Assembly: GCF_003315795.1 (NCBI RefSeq)
Contig: NZ_QMEY01000024.1
Coordinates: 62,001 to 126,000 of the forward strand
Length of the DNA: 64,000 bases
Direction: 5' to 3'
Source of the DNA: Spongiactinospora rosea
GTDB lineage: Bacteria > Actinomycetota > Actinomycetes > Streptosporangiales > Streptosporangiaceae
Below, one piece after another: positions 43,899 through 52,563 of the stretch; the first letter of the stretch is position 1, and each line of letters begins with the position of its first letter. Position numbers and translations under genes: made by a program. Under the pieces are notes generated by a model. That model was not told the DNA's origin and did no database searches. It worked only from the letters and a program-made list of their open reading frames with translations.

Positions 43899-44932
43899 AG
43901 TACGCCGCAGTCGGCGCCGCTCTCTTGCTGCTCATCGGACTGTTCATCGCCGCGGCCGGAAGCATCCTCACCAGCTCCGGCGGCCCCGGTTGCCTGATAA
44001 CGCCCGGACCGGACAGCTCACAACAGTCCCTTGGGACCCTGGACGAGGAGCAGAAGCGTAACGCCACACTCATCATCCAAGCCGCGCTGCACCGTGACCT
44101 GCCGACACGAGCCGCCGTGATCGCGGTCGCCACAGCCTTGCAGGAGTCCCGCCTCCGCAACGCCACTTACGGACACCTCGACTCATTGGGCCTGTTCCAG
44201 CAGCGCCCTTCACAAGGATGGGGAAGTCCCGAACAGATCCTGGACCCCGCATACGCGACCAGCCAGTTCTACGACCGCCTCGTCAAAATTCCTCGCTGGG
44301 AGCGACTTCCACTCGCCCACGCCGCCCAGGCCGTACAACGGTCCGCCTTCCCCAACGCCTACACGAAATGGGAGCCGCTCTCCCAGCGCCTCGTCGATGC
44401 CGTCGCCGGCTTCTGCGTCGTACCTGTCGGAGGGGAAGGCGTCTCCGCTGTCCTTGCGTACGCGCACGCCCAGCTCGGCAAGCCCTACATCTGGGGAGCC
44501 GAAGGGCCGGCCGCCTTCGACTGCTCCGGACTCACCATGCGGGCCTACCAGGCGGCCGGACTCAACATCCCACGAGTTGCGGCTGACCAGTGGCGCTACG
44601 GCCCGCCCGTCCCACGAGGTCAGGAAAAGCCCGGCGACCTGGTGTTCTTCCGGATGTACCGCGGCGAACCCCAGCACGTCGGCCTCGTCATCGGCAACAG
44701 ACAGATGATCCACGCACCGAACAGCAGAGACGTCGTCAAGATCGCGTCCTACCAATGGCCGGACCTGGTCGGCTTCACACGCCCGATGGCCCGCAAGGCC
44801 GCACGGTTGACGACCACTGTGGAACTGCTCGATATCGATGTCGGAGGCACTACGGAGCATTCCACCAACCACGAGCACATTCAGCGGCGGTTCGTGATGG
44901 GCACTCCCGGGAGCCACCCCGGTCACATGTGA
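43895..44932 (+). CDS. NlpC/P60 peptidoglycan hydrolase with lysozyme-like domain (VirB1-like)
   Basis: A 345-residue protein: one N-terminal membrane helix (AAVGAALLLLIGLFIAAAG), a lysozyme/transglycosylase-like region (VATALQESRLRNATYG, LGLFQQRPSQGWG), and an NlpC/P60 domain with Cys in AAFDCSGLTMRAYQ, His in EPQHVGLVIG and a final HAPNSRD. It should open the wall locally for conjugation. GTG 43895 overlaps the relaxase gene stop. Its last ten bases overlap the convergent gene on the minus strand. Confidence 0.9.
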   Translation: MKYAAVGAALLLLIGLFIAAAGSILTSSGGPGCLITPGPDSSQQSLGTLDEEQKRNATLIIQAALHRDLPTRAAVIAVATALQESRLRNATYGHLDSLGLFQQRPSQGWGSPEQILDPAYATSQFYDRLVKIPRWERLPLAHAAQAVQRSAFPNAYTKWEPLSQRLVDAVAGFCVVPVGGEGVSAVLAYAHAQLGKPYIWGAEGPAAFDCSGLTMRAYQAAGLNIPRVAADQWRYGPPVPRGQEKPGDLVFFRMYRGEPQHVGLVIGNRQMIHAPNSRDVVKIASYQWPDLVGFTRPMARKAARLTTTVELLDIDVGGTTEHSTNHEHIQRRFVMGTPGSHPGHM

Positions 44933-45579
44933 TCATGGTCTCGTAGCCGCTGTTCGACGGCGTTGCCGGTGAGGCCGACTGCGCGGCCGATGCTCGGGCG
45001 GCTCGCCCCGTCCGCGAGCAGGTCCCGCGCGATGGCCGCCCACTCTCCCGGGGTGGCGGCGGCCTGCAGGCGCGCGGCCTCTTGGTCGGTGAGGTCGCGC
45101 CCACGGCGGGCGTCGCGCTCGGTCGCGCTGGCCACCCCGGCTCCCGGCCGGTCGTTGAGCAGGTTCACGACGTCGCCCGTGCGGTAGAGGGTGCGGGCTC
45201 CGTGGTCGCGGTGTTCCGCGTGCGCGTCGAACGTTTGCCGGTACTGGGAGAGCGTCTTCCCGGCGACGCCGAGCAGCCGGGCGATCGCATTCAAGGTGCG
45301 CATCTCGTCCGGATCGCCGGGGACCTCATACCGACGGCGGGGGCGGGCGCGGGCCTCCTCCCATGCGGCGAGCCAGGTCTCCAGCGCATCGCGGTCGTAC
45401 ACCGGCTCGCCCGGGCCGCGAGCACCCAACCGCCGGCGGCGACCGGCTGGGCGCGGGAAGCCTGGTGTCGGCCGCCATCGGATGGCGATGTGCTCGGGCG
45501 TGCGACCGACCTCCTTCGCCCACTCGGCGAGGGTGATCGTGCCGCTGTCCTCGTCGTCGTCCCTGGTCATGTCCACCAT
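44923..45579 (-). CDS. Protein with three successive helix-turn-helix-like segments
   Basis: A 218-residue protein. The first segment (TITLAEWAKEVGRTPEHIAI with a beta-wing and VYDRDALETWLAAW) is of Xis/MerR type; the second (LNAIARLLGVAGKTLSQYRQ then LYRTGDVVNLLN) repeats that layout; the third (IARDLLADGASRPSIGRAVG) is a resolvase-like HTH. It is the last gene of the minus-strand cassette and converges on the hydrolase gene. I do not know a named family. Regulation or DNA binding at the element is likely. Confidence 0.65.
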   Translation of the reverse strand: MVDMTRDDDEDSGTITLAEWAKEVGRTPEHIAIRWRPTPGFPRPAGRRRRLGARGPGEPVYDRDALETWLAAWEEARARPRRRYEVPGDPDEMRTLNAIARLLGVAGKTLSQYRQTFDAHAEHRDHGARTLYRTGDVVNLLNDRPGAGVASATERDARRGRDLTDQEAARLQAAATPGEWAAIARDLLADGASRPSIGRAVGLTGNAVEQRLRDHDHM

Positions 45580-45693
45580 CCTCCAGCTTGGTCAGAGCCG
45601 GTCGATAGGCTAGGGGAGTTCCTTCCTTCGTGGGTGGGACCAATCGGCGGCCGGTGTGTGCGAGCGGGCGTTGCCCGTATCACCGGCCGCCAC

Positions 45694-45948
45694 TTACCTT
45701 TCATCCTCCGGCGGGGGCGCGCTGTCGGCCAGCGTGGCCAGGACGGACCGGAACGGTGTCGGCGGCCCCGGGTAGCGGGTCAGCTCGGCGGCCACGATGC
45801 CGGTCGTGGTGTCGGTGATGGTCCAAGTGCCCGTCTGGCGTGGCTGTCCGGGCCGGTCGCGGGTCAACTCGTCAAGCCGGGCCTCGGCGAGGGCCAGCGT
45901 GTCCTCGCTGCCGAGGGCCTGCCCGGCCTGGTCGCGGATCTCGAACAT
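45694..45948 (-). CDS. Hypothetical protein, 84 residues
   Basis: A small acidic protein (MFEIRDQAGQALGSEDTLAL start, ending in a PPPEDER tail). Short beta/alpha pattern, no recognisable motif. It is part of the minus-strand cassette and has a plausible RBS (AAGGAGCACC) before ATG 45948. Confidence 0.6.
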   Translation of the reverse strand: MFEIRDQAGQALGSEDTLALAEARLDELTRDRPGQPRQTGTWTITDTTTGIVAAELTRYPGPPTPFRSVLATLADSAPPPEDER

Positions 45949-46090
45949 GGTGCTCCTTGTTGATCGTGAGTGGTCGCGCTGGTGCTTCCGTCAGGATGGC
46001 CGGTCCGCCCCGGCCCGCGCTGAACGGAGCGTTGTTCTGTGGATAACCCCGGGGGGCGGCCCGTGCGGGCCGCCCCCGGGTGCTGGGCGG

Positions 46091-46597
46091 CTACTCGGCC
46101 CGGCGTCGCGCTCGGCCCTCCTGGTCGAACACCGCGTTCGCGGCGGCGGCGGCCACCCGCCATGTGGCCACCTGCTGGTCGTACGCCTCCCGGTCGTCGG
46201 CCACGATGGTCAGCGGCCCGACCACGATGGCCAGTTCCCCGCAGCCGCTGCGGGAGTGGAGGTAGTTGCGGGCGAACACCTCCACCGACTGCTTGCCCTG
46301 CAGGCCGATCGTGATGTGGCTGGTGTGCCGGTTTGCCACCTCGTAGCCGCCCGCGCGGCGCGCACCGAACGTTCGCTCGGCGAGCCCGCCCGCGTTGCGC
46401 CACGCGGTCAGCATGGTCCAGGCGGCCCGCTCGTCCCAGAGAATCACGATGGCCCCGGGGATGTAGACATCGACCTGGGCGCGATCCCGGTCGCGGCGGG
46501 GGACGACGCGGTTCTCGGCCGCGCCGGTCAGACGGATGGTGACGCTGGGGAGGTAGTGCATGGTCCGGACGGCCAGGGCGGTCTTGGTGGCCTTCAT
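46091..46597 (-). CDS. Hypothetical protein, 168 residues
   Basis: A mixed alpha/beta protein (VDVYIPGAIVILWDERAAW, then SHITIGLQGKQSVEVFARNY and LAIVVGPLTIVADD). No family recognised. ATG 46597 follows GAAGGAG. It is the gene nearest the A/T-rich stretch 46645-46670, which holds a promoter-like TATACT on the minus strand (46654-46659). It belongs to the accessory cassette. Confidence 0.65.
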   Translation of the reverse strand: MKATKTALAVRTMHYLPSVTIRLTGAAENRVVPRRDRDRAQVDVYIPGAIVILWDERAAWTMLTAWRNAGGLAERTFGARRAGGYEVANRHTSHITIGLQGKQSVEVFARNYLHSRSGCGELAIVVGPLTIVADDREAYDQQVATWRVAAAAANAVFDQEGRARRRAE

Positions 46598-46653
46598 GGG
46601 GACTCCTTCGTGTGTTGGGCGGCGGGTGTGCGTCCCGCCTTCTTTCTAAATAC

Positions 46654-46659
46654 AGTATA
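46654..46659 (-). promoter_or_regulatory. Promoter-like -10 element
   Basis: On the minus strand, TATACT stands about 57 bases before the ATG at 46597, inside a short A/T-rich run in otherwise GC-rich DNA. A matching -35 is weak (TTTCCG at about 17-18 bases). Confidence 0.35.
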
Positions 46660-46708
46660 CCCAAAAAGAGCCGTCCGGAAACCCGAAAATGCTGCCTGAG
46701 CTGGGATT

Positions 46709-46930
46709 TTACCTTTCCTGGACCCTGGCTCCGCACTGCTTGTTGCCTTTGCCGGTCACGTGCAGCGAGCAGGCGGGCGGGTCGTAGTCGGCCGGCACGA
46801 GCCCGGCAGCTCGGCGCGGCGTATCCCCGAGGCGTACAGGGCGGCGATCACCACGGCGTCGCGCAGCGCCCGCCATCGGGCCGCTCGCGGTCGGCCGCGC
46901 GGCGCGGCGCGGGTCCACTGTGGTCCTGCC
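46709..46930 (-). pseudogene. Broken tyrosine recombinase fragment
   Basis: Two reading frames together spell part of an integrase catalytic core: RALRDAVVIAALYASGIRRAEL in one frame, with the catalytic Arg in GIRRAE, then DYDPPACSLHVTGKGNKQ in another. This matches the XerC/phage integrase pattern R-D-x-A-x-x-x-x-L-Y-x-x-G-L-R-x-x-E and the beta strands after it. A frameshift separates the two, and the HxxR and Tyr parts are missing. It lies just left of the GIY-YIG gene on the opposite strand. Confidence 0.75.
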
Positions 46931-47015
46931 TCGGCAAAGCGGTCGTCACAGTTAGCTATTGATCCGCTACTCTCCAGAAGATCTGGACTGGATTCACGAC
47001 CTGGGGAGACATGAG

Positions 47016-47900
47016 ATGGAAGGGCACATACCCACACAAACGATACTGACGACACTGATCCCGGCGGACCTTAATGCTCCATTGGAGATCAGCATCGGAC
47101 ACTCTGTCGTGGGTATGGCTATTGCCGAACGCGCCCATCTCTCCCGGCTCGATGTCACCTGGGATGTACCAGGGGCGTACCTGCTTCTGGATCGACCAGA
47201 TTCCCAAGGGCGTTGGGGTGCCTACGTGGGCAAATCCTCCCTCCCGGGACTGCGCACGCGAGTTCGGCAACAACTTCGCACTCGCGGCCATTGGTATCGG
47301 GCCCTGCTTGTTCGCCGAGAAGGAGGAGCAAGTCTGCACAGTGGCGAAACCGGTTGGCTAGAAGGAAAGCTCTATGACATCCTTCATGATTCTTCGCAGG
47401 TCGATCTCCATAACGGTAACCGACCTCGCGATCTCAGCATCTCCATCGACGACCAAAGGAACATGCTGGCCTACGTTCCGCCGGTCCTGTGCGCTCTGCG
47501 CCTGATCGGCCACGGCGTCGCGACGGGCCCCATGAGCAGGCCAGCGGCAGCGGAGCGCAGTAGATCTCGGCCAGGTGGCCGCAGGATGAGAAGCGCGACG
47601 ACTCTGGCCGACCTCGTCGCGGCGGGGCTGATCCAGCCGGGCGCGAGACTGTTCTCGTCCTCGCCTTCCTATCCGGCGGAGGCGGTAGTGGGTGCGGACG
47701 GTTGGATTCGCTATGGTCAGCAGTCCCATCTCAAACCGACCAGCGCCGCCTGCGCGGTCACAGGTACCAGTGTGAATGGATGGGACTTCTGGCAGGTCCA
47801 AACCTCGAATGGCCTTGTCAAGCTGAAGGAGTTGCGTCGCCGGCTCGATGAACGCCTCACGGCGGAGGGCGGTGATCAGAATCTGCTTTCCCCGAGTTGA
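47016..47900 (+). CDS. GIY-YIG nuclease-like protein with C-terminal RAMA domain
   Basis: A 294-residue protein. Residues about 50-130 form a GIY-YIG fold: GAYLLLDRPDS, RWGAYVGKSS, then LRTRVRQQLRTRGHWYRALL and SGETGWLEGKLYDIL (the metal-binding Glu). Residues about 190-275 form a RAMA domain (LADLVAAGLIQPGARLFSSS, EAVVGADGWIRY, WDFWQV). RAMA domains accompany modified-DNA-sensing and restriction proteins. ATG 47016 follows GGGGAG by seven bases; a TTG at 46959 is possible. It is the only plus-strand gene in a minus-strand cassette. A role in restriction of incoming DNA is inferred. Confidence 0.8.
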   Translation: MEGHIPTQTILTTLIPADLNAPLEISIGHSVVGMAIAERAHLSRLDVTWDVPGAYLLLDRPDSQGRWGAYVGKSSLPGLRTRVRQQLRTRGHWYRALLVRREGGASLHSGETGWLEGKLYDILHDSSQVDLHNGNRPRDLSISIDDQRNMLAYVPPVLCALRLIGHGVATGPMSRPAAAERSRSRPGGRRMRSATTLADLVAAGLIQPGARLFSSSPSYPAEAVVGADGWIRYGQQSHLKPTSAACAVTGTSVNGWDFWQVQTSNGLVKLKELRRRLDERLTAEGGDQNLLSPS

Positions 47901-48022
47901 ATGCCGACCGCTGACCGGTAAGCCCATTGCTCGGAAATGACCCGGTGATGCAGGAGGTGCGCCCCGGCCGCGCGCACGAGGTGCGCGGACCGGGGCACTC
48001 CACCTGCGCCACCGGGGCGCGG

Positions 48023-48394
48023 TTACCGCCAGCCGTATCCCTTCTCGCCGCCGTGGATTCGACAGATCCGCTCCTCCTCTGGGGTGAGGAGGATGGCGGG
48101 TAGCCGGTCCGTTCCCGTGGTCAGGGCCTTGTAGATCCGGTGCCAGCCGTCGATGACGAGCGGGCCGCCCGCGTCGGGTACCGGGACCGCGATCACCGGT
48201 TCGGACAGGTCTACATTTGCAGCGTGGTCAGGGTCGATCGTGATCAGGGACAACAGGGCCGCCCATTCGGCTGGTGCCAGTGTGCCCTTCGGGGTGCGGC
48301 CCGCCGCGAACCCTTTGGCCGCCGTGATGTTCCAGCGCCACGCCAGCAGATGGAACACCTCGATCTCCGCGCCCTCACCGGCCGAGACGCTCAC
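48023..48394 (-). CDS. Small ParB-like-fold protein
   Basis: A 123-residue protein with IEVFHLLAWRWNITAAKGFA and LVIDGWHRIYKALTTGTDRL; the D-G-W-H-R segment resembles the G-x-x-R-x-x-A loop of ParB/Srx-type domains. GTG 48394 overlaps the stop of the preceding gene. Function unknown; part of the cassette of small genes downstream of the DUF932 gene. Confidence 0.6.
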   Translation of the reverse strand: MSVSAGEGAEIEVFHLLAWRWNITAAKGFAAGRTPKGTLAPAEWAALLSLITIDPDHAANVDLSEPVIAVPVPDAGGPLVIDGWHRIYKALTTGTDRLPAILLTPEEERICRIHGGEKGYGWR

Positions 48395-48807
48395 CGGACC
48401 TCCTCCTGGGAGAAGGCGTGCAAGGTGAGGAGTTCTCCGCTGGTGGTGAGGAACTCGCGTGCCGCCGCCCGGGAGGCGTGGGCGATGGCGTGATCGAACA
48501 GCGTCCCGGGCACGCTGGAGGCAGGCTCGGTGGTGAGGTACTGGCGGACCCAGGCTCGCACTCGGCGCAGTGCGTGGTCTGTGGTGATCTCGTTTTCGTT
48601 GATCTGCTTGATCACCGTGCCCCACCAGGTACGCAGGTCCCGCCCATAGGCGGTGCCGTACAGGCACGTGGACGAGAGCCGGTGGCCTTCGCTGATGCGG
48701 TAGGTCAGCTCGGCGGCTTCCGCCGCGTGCGCCCGCGTGACCGACTCGATCACCTGCCGCAGGTGAAGGTCCAGAGTGCAGGGCTGTGCGCATGGCAAGA
48801 TCATCAT
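48391..48807 (-). CDS. Hypothetical protein, paralogue of its upstream neighbour
   Basis: A 138-residue protein. The TWWGTVIKQIN segment and the C-terminal LFDHAIAHASRAAAREFLTT match GWWQSVMDQVN and LFAQAMAQARRQAAQRFLAV in the gene just upstream, so the two come from a tandem duplication. No known domain. ATG 48807 overlaps the neighbour's stop and its own stop overlaps the next GTG, so three genes are co-translated. Confidence 0.65.
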   Translation of the reverse strand: MMILPCAQPCTLDLHLRQVIESVTRAHAAEAAELTYRISEGHRLSSTCLYGTAYGRDLRTWWGTVIKQINENEITTDHALRRVRAWVRQYLTTEPASSVPGTLFDHAIAHASRAAAREFLTTSGELLTLHAFSQEEVR

Positions 48808-49133
48808 CGGCTCCTCTCGGGGGCGGGGAAGGCGTCGGCGAGCGTCTGCGTGACGGCGAGGAACCGCTGGGCGGCCTGGCGACGGGCCTGGGCCATGGCC
48901 TGAGCGAACAGCTCACCGCGACATGCCGGTTCCTGTCCGATCAGCACTCGCTCTGCCCGGACCCGGGTGCGCGTGATCACGTACGCCGGTGCGGCCCCAC
49001 CGGTGTTGACCTGATCCATGACTGATTGCCACCAGCCACAGACGTACTGGGCGACGGCGGCGCGGGAGATCTCCTTGGCGGTGAAGTCCTGGCCCTGGTC
49101 CGCATCGATGGCGTGGAACTCGAAGTAGCCCAT
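48804..49133 (-). CDS. Hypothetical protein, shorter paralogue
   Basis: A 109-residue protein (MGYFEFHAIDADQGQDFTAK start). It shares the WW-x-x-V-x-x-Q-x-N and LF-x-x-A-x-A-x-A-x-x-x-A-A-x-x-F-L pattern with the next gene. No family recognised. ATG 49133 follows AAGGAGAC. It lies 73 bases downstream of the DUF932 gene. Confidence 0.65.
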   Translation of the reverse strand: MGYFEFHAIDADQGQDFTAKEISRAAVAQYVCGWWQSVMDQVNTGGAAPAYVITRTRVRAERVLIGQEPACRGELFAQAMAQARRQAAQRFLAVTQTLADAFPAPERSR

Positions 49134-49206
49134 GCTTTGTCTCCTTTCAGGGGTGAGGTGGGGGGATGGGCGGTACGCCCGGGTTGGTGAGCCGGGCGTA
49201 CCGTGG

Positions 49207-50208
49207 TCAGGCGGCGAGCAGGTGGAAGGCGCGGCTTTTGATCTTGCTGTTGGCGTGGTCGTCCAGCAGCGCGCGCTCGGCGCGGACGATCGCGGCCTCG
49301 CGCCGTCCGATCACCGGGCTGCGGTGGTCCAGCCGTTCGGTCACCGCGTTGTAAGCGGCCCACCGGGTGCCCCGGATCGGTTCGTTCGTCGGGGCGGAGG
49401 TGAAGAGCCACTCCAGGTCCCGCATCGCCAGTTCGTGGTTGCGCCGGGTCAGGTCTTTGGCGTCCGGGCCGAGTGGGTGCAACGCGGCGGCGAACTGGCG
49501 GAACTCCTTGACGTCCATCGGTGTGGCCAGCAGTCTCTCGGCTTCGGCGGCGAACGCCTCACCGTGCCGCCACGTCAGCCGTAGCGCGTCGCGGGCCTCG
49601 GCGATGCGCCCGGCGATGTGACCCGTGTGGCGCACTTTGAACATGGCGGCGTGGTTGCGCAACGCGGCGCGTTCGGTGTTGGCGCACACGACGCGGACGG
49701 GGGTGGCGACGGTGGTGAACGCGCCCCATCCGTCATGCCGGGAGAACGCCGCGAGGTAGAGATCGACCTGGTCGAAGCCGCCGACCATGAGCGGTTCGGG
49801 CAGGCGCATGGTGACGAACATCCGGCGTCCGCCGTTCAGCGAACCGCCGGTGTCGAAGACCGCGCCGGACTCGTCCACGAGGGTCTGAAGGAACTCGGCG
49901 ACCTCCTCGTTGTGAACGATCTTGTAGTCCTTGCCGACCATGCCGAGCCGTTCCGGCGCGCCGGTGTGCGGGTTGGTACGCACGATCAGGAAGTCCTCCT
50001 CGGCCGCGACCGTCTGGCCGGTGTCCGGGTCGGTGACCTGGCCGACCGGGACCTTGCGGACGTTCCAGCCGCCGAGCTGAGCGTGGGCGAGCAGTTCCTC
50101 AGCGGTCATCGGGCCGGGGGCGGTGTAGCCGAGCCGGTGCCAGCCGGGCTTACCGGCGGCGGCGAACGCGGCGGAACCGTCAGCGAATACTTCGAGTTCG
50201 TGAGCCAT
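49207..50208 (-). CDS. DUF932 family phage/plasmid-like protein
   Basis: A 333-residue DUF932 (TIGR03299-type) protein. The start (MAHELEVFADGSAAFAAAGK, then PGWHRLG) and RLGMVGKDYKIVHNEEVAEF, VVCANTERAALRN, and AYNAVTERLDHRS are typical. Members occur in phages, plasmids and conjugative elements, and are common in actinomycete islands; their biochemical role is not settled. ATG 50208 follows GGAAGAGG. It heads the small-gene cassette. Confidence 0.88.
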   Translation of the reverse strand: MAHELEVFADGSAAFAAAGKPGWHRLGYTAPGPMTAEELLAHAQLGGWNVRKVPVGQVTDPDTGQTVAAEEDFLIVRTNPHTGAPERLGMVGKDYKIVHNEEVAEFLQTLVDESGAVFDTGGSLNGGRRMFVTMRLPEPLMVGGFDQVDLYLAAFSRHDGWGAFTTVATPVRVVCANTERAALRNHAAMFKVRHTGHIAGRIAEARDALRLTWRHGEAFAAEAERLLATPMDVKEFRQFAAALHPLGPDAKDLTRRNHELAMRDLEWLFTSAPTNEPIRGTRWAAYNAVTERLDHRSPVIGRREAAIVRAERALLDDHANSKIKSRAFHLLAA

Positions 50209-50368
50209 GACAGACCTCTTCCTAATGAGATGAATGGGATGGACGGGCGGTCAGATCGCGCCCCTACGTGGGATGTGAGTGGCCGTAGGGGCCCGGCGGC
50301 GTATGGTGCCGGGTAAGGTCCTAGCGGGCCCGGGGGCGGGCTATAGGCCAGCCCGCCCCCGGCCCGTC

Positions 50369-51595
50369 TCAGGCACCCTGACCGGCGGCGACGGTGAATC
50401 GGCGGGGCCGTTCGCAGGTCAGCTCGGCCTGTCCCAGGCTGACGAGCCGGTCGAGTGCGTTGGCCACCGCGCCCGATGAGCTGTCGAGCACCCGGCCGAT
50501 CTCGTACGGCGTGAAGTCCTTACCCGGGTGCTCGGTCAGGTGGGCCAGCACACGATCCCGCAGCGCCCCGGGCCGGACCGCCGCTGTGCCGGTTGCTCCA
50601 CCGGACCGGCTGTCCGTTCCCCGGGTCGAACCGGGGCGGGCGGTCGTGACGCCGGTCAGGACCGCGCGGGCGTTCCGGTGCGCCTGTGCGGACTTGGCGA
50701 TGAACATCTCCAACCGGCCCAACGCCATCACCCGGTCACCCTCACCGTCCATCTCGGCGACCGCGCCGGTGAGCAGGTCGGCCAACTCCAGTAGCTCGGC
50801 CCGCGCACGCGTCCACGCCGGGTCCACAACCTGAGGGGATTCCGCCGCCGTCTCCTCCTCGTCAGCCTCGCCGGTGGGGGCGGTGACGGCGAACGCGGGG
50901 ACAGCGGCCGGGCTGAGGTCAGGGGTGCTGTCGGACTCATCCCCCGGGACGCCCACCAAGATCTCCTCGCCCGCCGGGCCTGAGGCGTCGAAATCATCGG
51001 TACTGACGAACTCCGAGGCGGCCGAGTCCCCGGTGACGGTGTCGGGCGCGTTGTCGTCGGGAAGATCAGCCGGGGCCGCATCGGTCGTCGTGGTGAATAC
51101 GCCGACCGTTGCGGCACCGTCGGCGTCGGCCTCGGCGTTGTCGTCGGTGTTGTCGTCGGTGTCGGGGGTGTCCGGGGCCGCGACCGCGCCGGTAGCGGGC
51201 GATCCGACCGGGGCATCACTCACGCTGTCCGATCCGCACTCGTCCGCCGCGCCGTTGTCGGCGTCGGACACCACGGGGAACCAACGGTCAGGGGTACGGC
51301 CCCGCCCGTCGTGACCGCCCGCCGTACGGGTAACCCGGCCCTCCGCCTCCAACTCGTTGAGGATCTTGCTGGCGCTGACCCGGCTGATTCCCGCCTCGGC
51401 CCCGACAGCGGTTGCCGACCCCCCGGGGTTGGCCAGCAGCGCCGCCCACACAGCCCCGTGGCGGTCCGTGCGGGCGGCGTCGGCGTCACCGGCGACTGAC
51501 GGTGTAGGGGCCACGTCAGGGGCGCTGACGGCGGCGGTGTCGGTTGCGATGTCGTGGGCGTCCGTTGCGTTGGATTCGGTGACTCGGCTGTTCAT
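50369..51595 (-). CDS. Double winged-helix protein with long acidic linker
   Basis: A 408-residue protein. An N-terminal winged helix (about 45-95: GAVWAALLANPGGSATAVGA, GISRVSASKILNELEAEGRV) and a C-terminal winged helix (about 335-400: LRDRVLAHLTEHPGKDFTPY, SGAVANALDRLVSLG) are joined by about 160 residues rich in Asp, Ala and Thr. Between them is a short helical domain (ELLELADLLTGAVAEMDGEG). It resembles actinobacterial element regulators, but I know no named family. ATG 51595 follows AAAGGAGCC. It may compact or bridge DNA, by analogy with two-site binders. Confidence 0.7.
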   Translation of the reverse strand: MNSRVTESNATDAHDIATDTAAVSAPDVAPTPSVAGDADAARTDRHGAVWAALLANPGGSATAVGAEAGISRVSASKILNELEAEGRVTRTAGGHDGRGRTPDRWFPVVSDADNGAADECGSDSVSDAPVGSPATGAVAAPDTPDTDDNTDDNAEADADGAATVGVFTTTTDAAPADLPDDNAPDTVTGDSAASEFVSTDDFDASGPAGEEILVGVPGDESDSTPDLSPAAVPAFAVTAPTGEADEEETAAESPQVVDPAWTRARAELLELADLLTGAVAEMDGEGDRVMALGRLEMFIAKSAQAHRNARAVLTGVTTARPGSTRGTDSRSGGATGTAAVRPGALRDRVLAHLTEHPGKDFTPYEIGRVLDSSSGAVANALDRLVSLGQAELTCERPRRFTVAAGQGA

Positions 51596-52563
51596 TTGGT
51601 AAGGCTCCTTTCCGATTCCGAACCGGTTTTATAGTGGCCTGTTCGTGATTGGTGGAGCTCGACTATCGCTCGGCTCGCATAGGCATTGCAAGCGATCGCG
51701 AAATGTTTTTAGTCACCACAACGGCTGGAGAGGCTTGCCTAACTGAACCCAACTGAACTGCCGGTGCCTACATGAGGTGGAGCAGTTGAGCTGAACTCGC
51801 CAGCCGCAATGGCTGTGCCTTATCTTCGGAATCAGGAAAAGAGCCGCCAGAAACGATGCTCGTTCGGAATGGCCTTGCTGGTAGGACCGCAAGTCCGCCG
51901 CTACCATCGCATATCACCTGCTACCGGGATCGCCGTGTCCAACACCTACGAACCCGATCGAACCAATACGTTTCTGTGTGCTCAAATGCGGCATATCACC
52001 ACAGCGATGTGGTCAGCGCCCATCGTCGGGGCACCTCGGCATCACATCGGGCCGGCCTTATCCGGCCATGTAAGGATGGGGCCCGTAAGCGGGCAGCGGG
52101 AGGCTGGTGGTCTCCAGAGGAGACGCACGGTGATTGCCTTCATGATAGAAGCGAGGTACATCGTGGACGGGCGAGCACTTATTCGGGGTCGCCCATAGGC
52201 GAGTCGGGCTGCGCAACGCATCGTCCGCGCACAGCTTGACCTGCGGGTACCGGCCGTGAACGGTGAGGCGATCTAAGCGGCTACACCGGTCGCACACATA
52301 AAAGACAACGCTGAGCGCAGCACCGAACGAACGGTTCCCTGTGGCAGCGCTCGGCGAACGCCACAGACGCCTCTCGGTCGGAGGCCGCTTCATCCTGTAT
52401 CGCCAGGCACCCCCGCCGCTCCATCACGTGCGGCGGGTCGGTGCGCAGCCATTAACGTGCCACTGCCTATGTCGTGTCAAGTCCGGGGGGATAGGGGATC
52501 GTCCATGCCGGGCGAGGTCAGTGACACGATAGCGACCGAAGCCTTGACCTGCGTTGCGCTCGG
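51596..52563. other. Non-coding stretch of about 970 bases with clustered hairpins
   Basis: No convincing gene on either strand. Three perfect small stem-loops crowd into 52050-52124: GGCCGG/CCGGCC with CCTTAT loop, GCCCG/CGGGC with TAAG loop, and GTCTCC/GGAGAC with AGA loop. The GC content is visibly lower than in the flanking genes. It lies between two divergent or separate transcription units of the element, a plausible place for oriT or a replication origin, or for a structured RNA. Confidence 0.55.
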
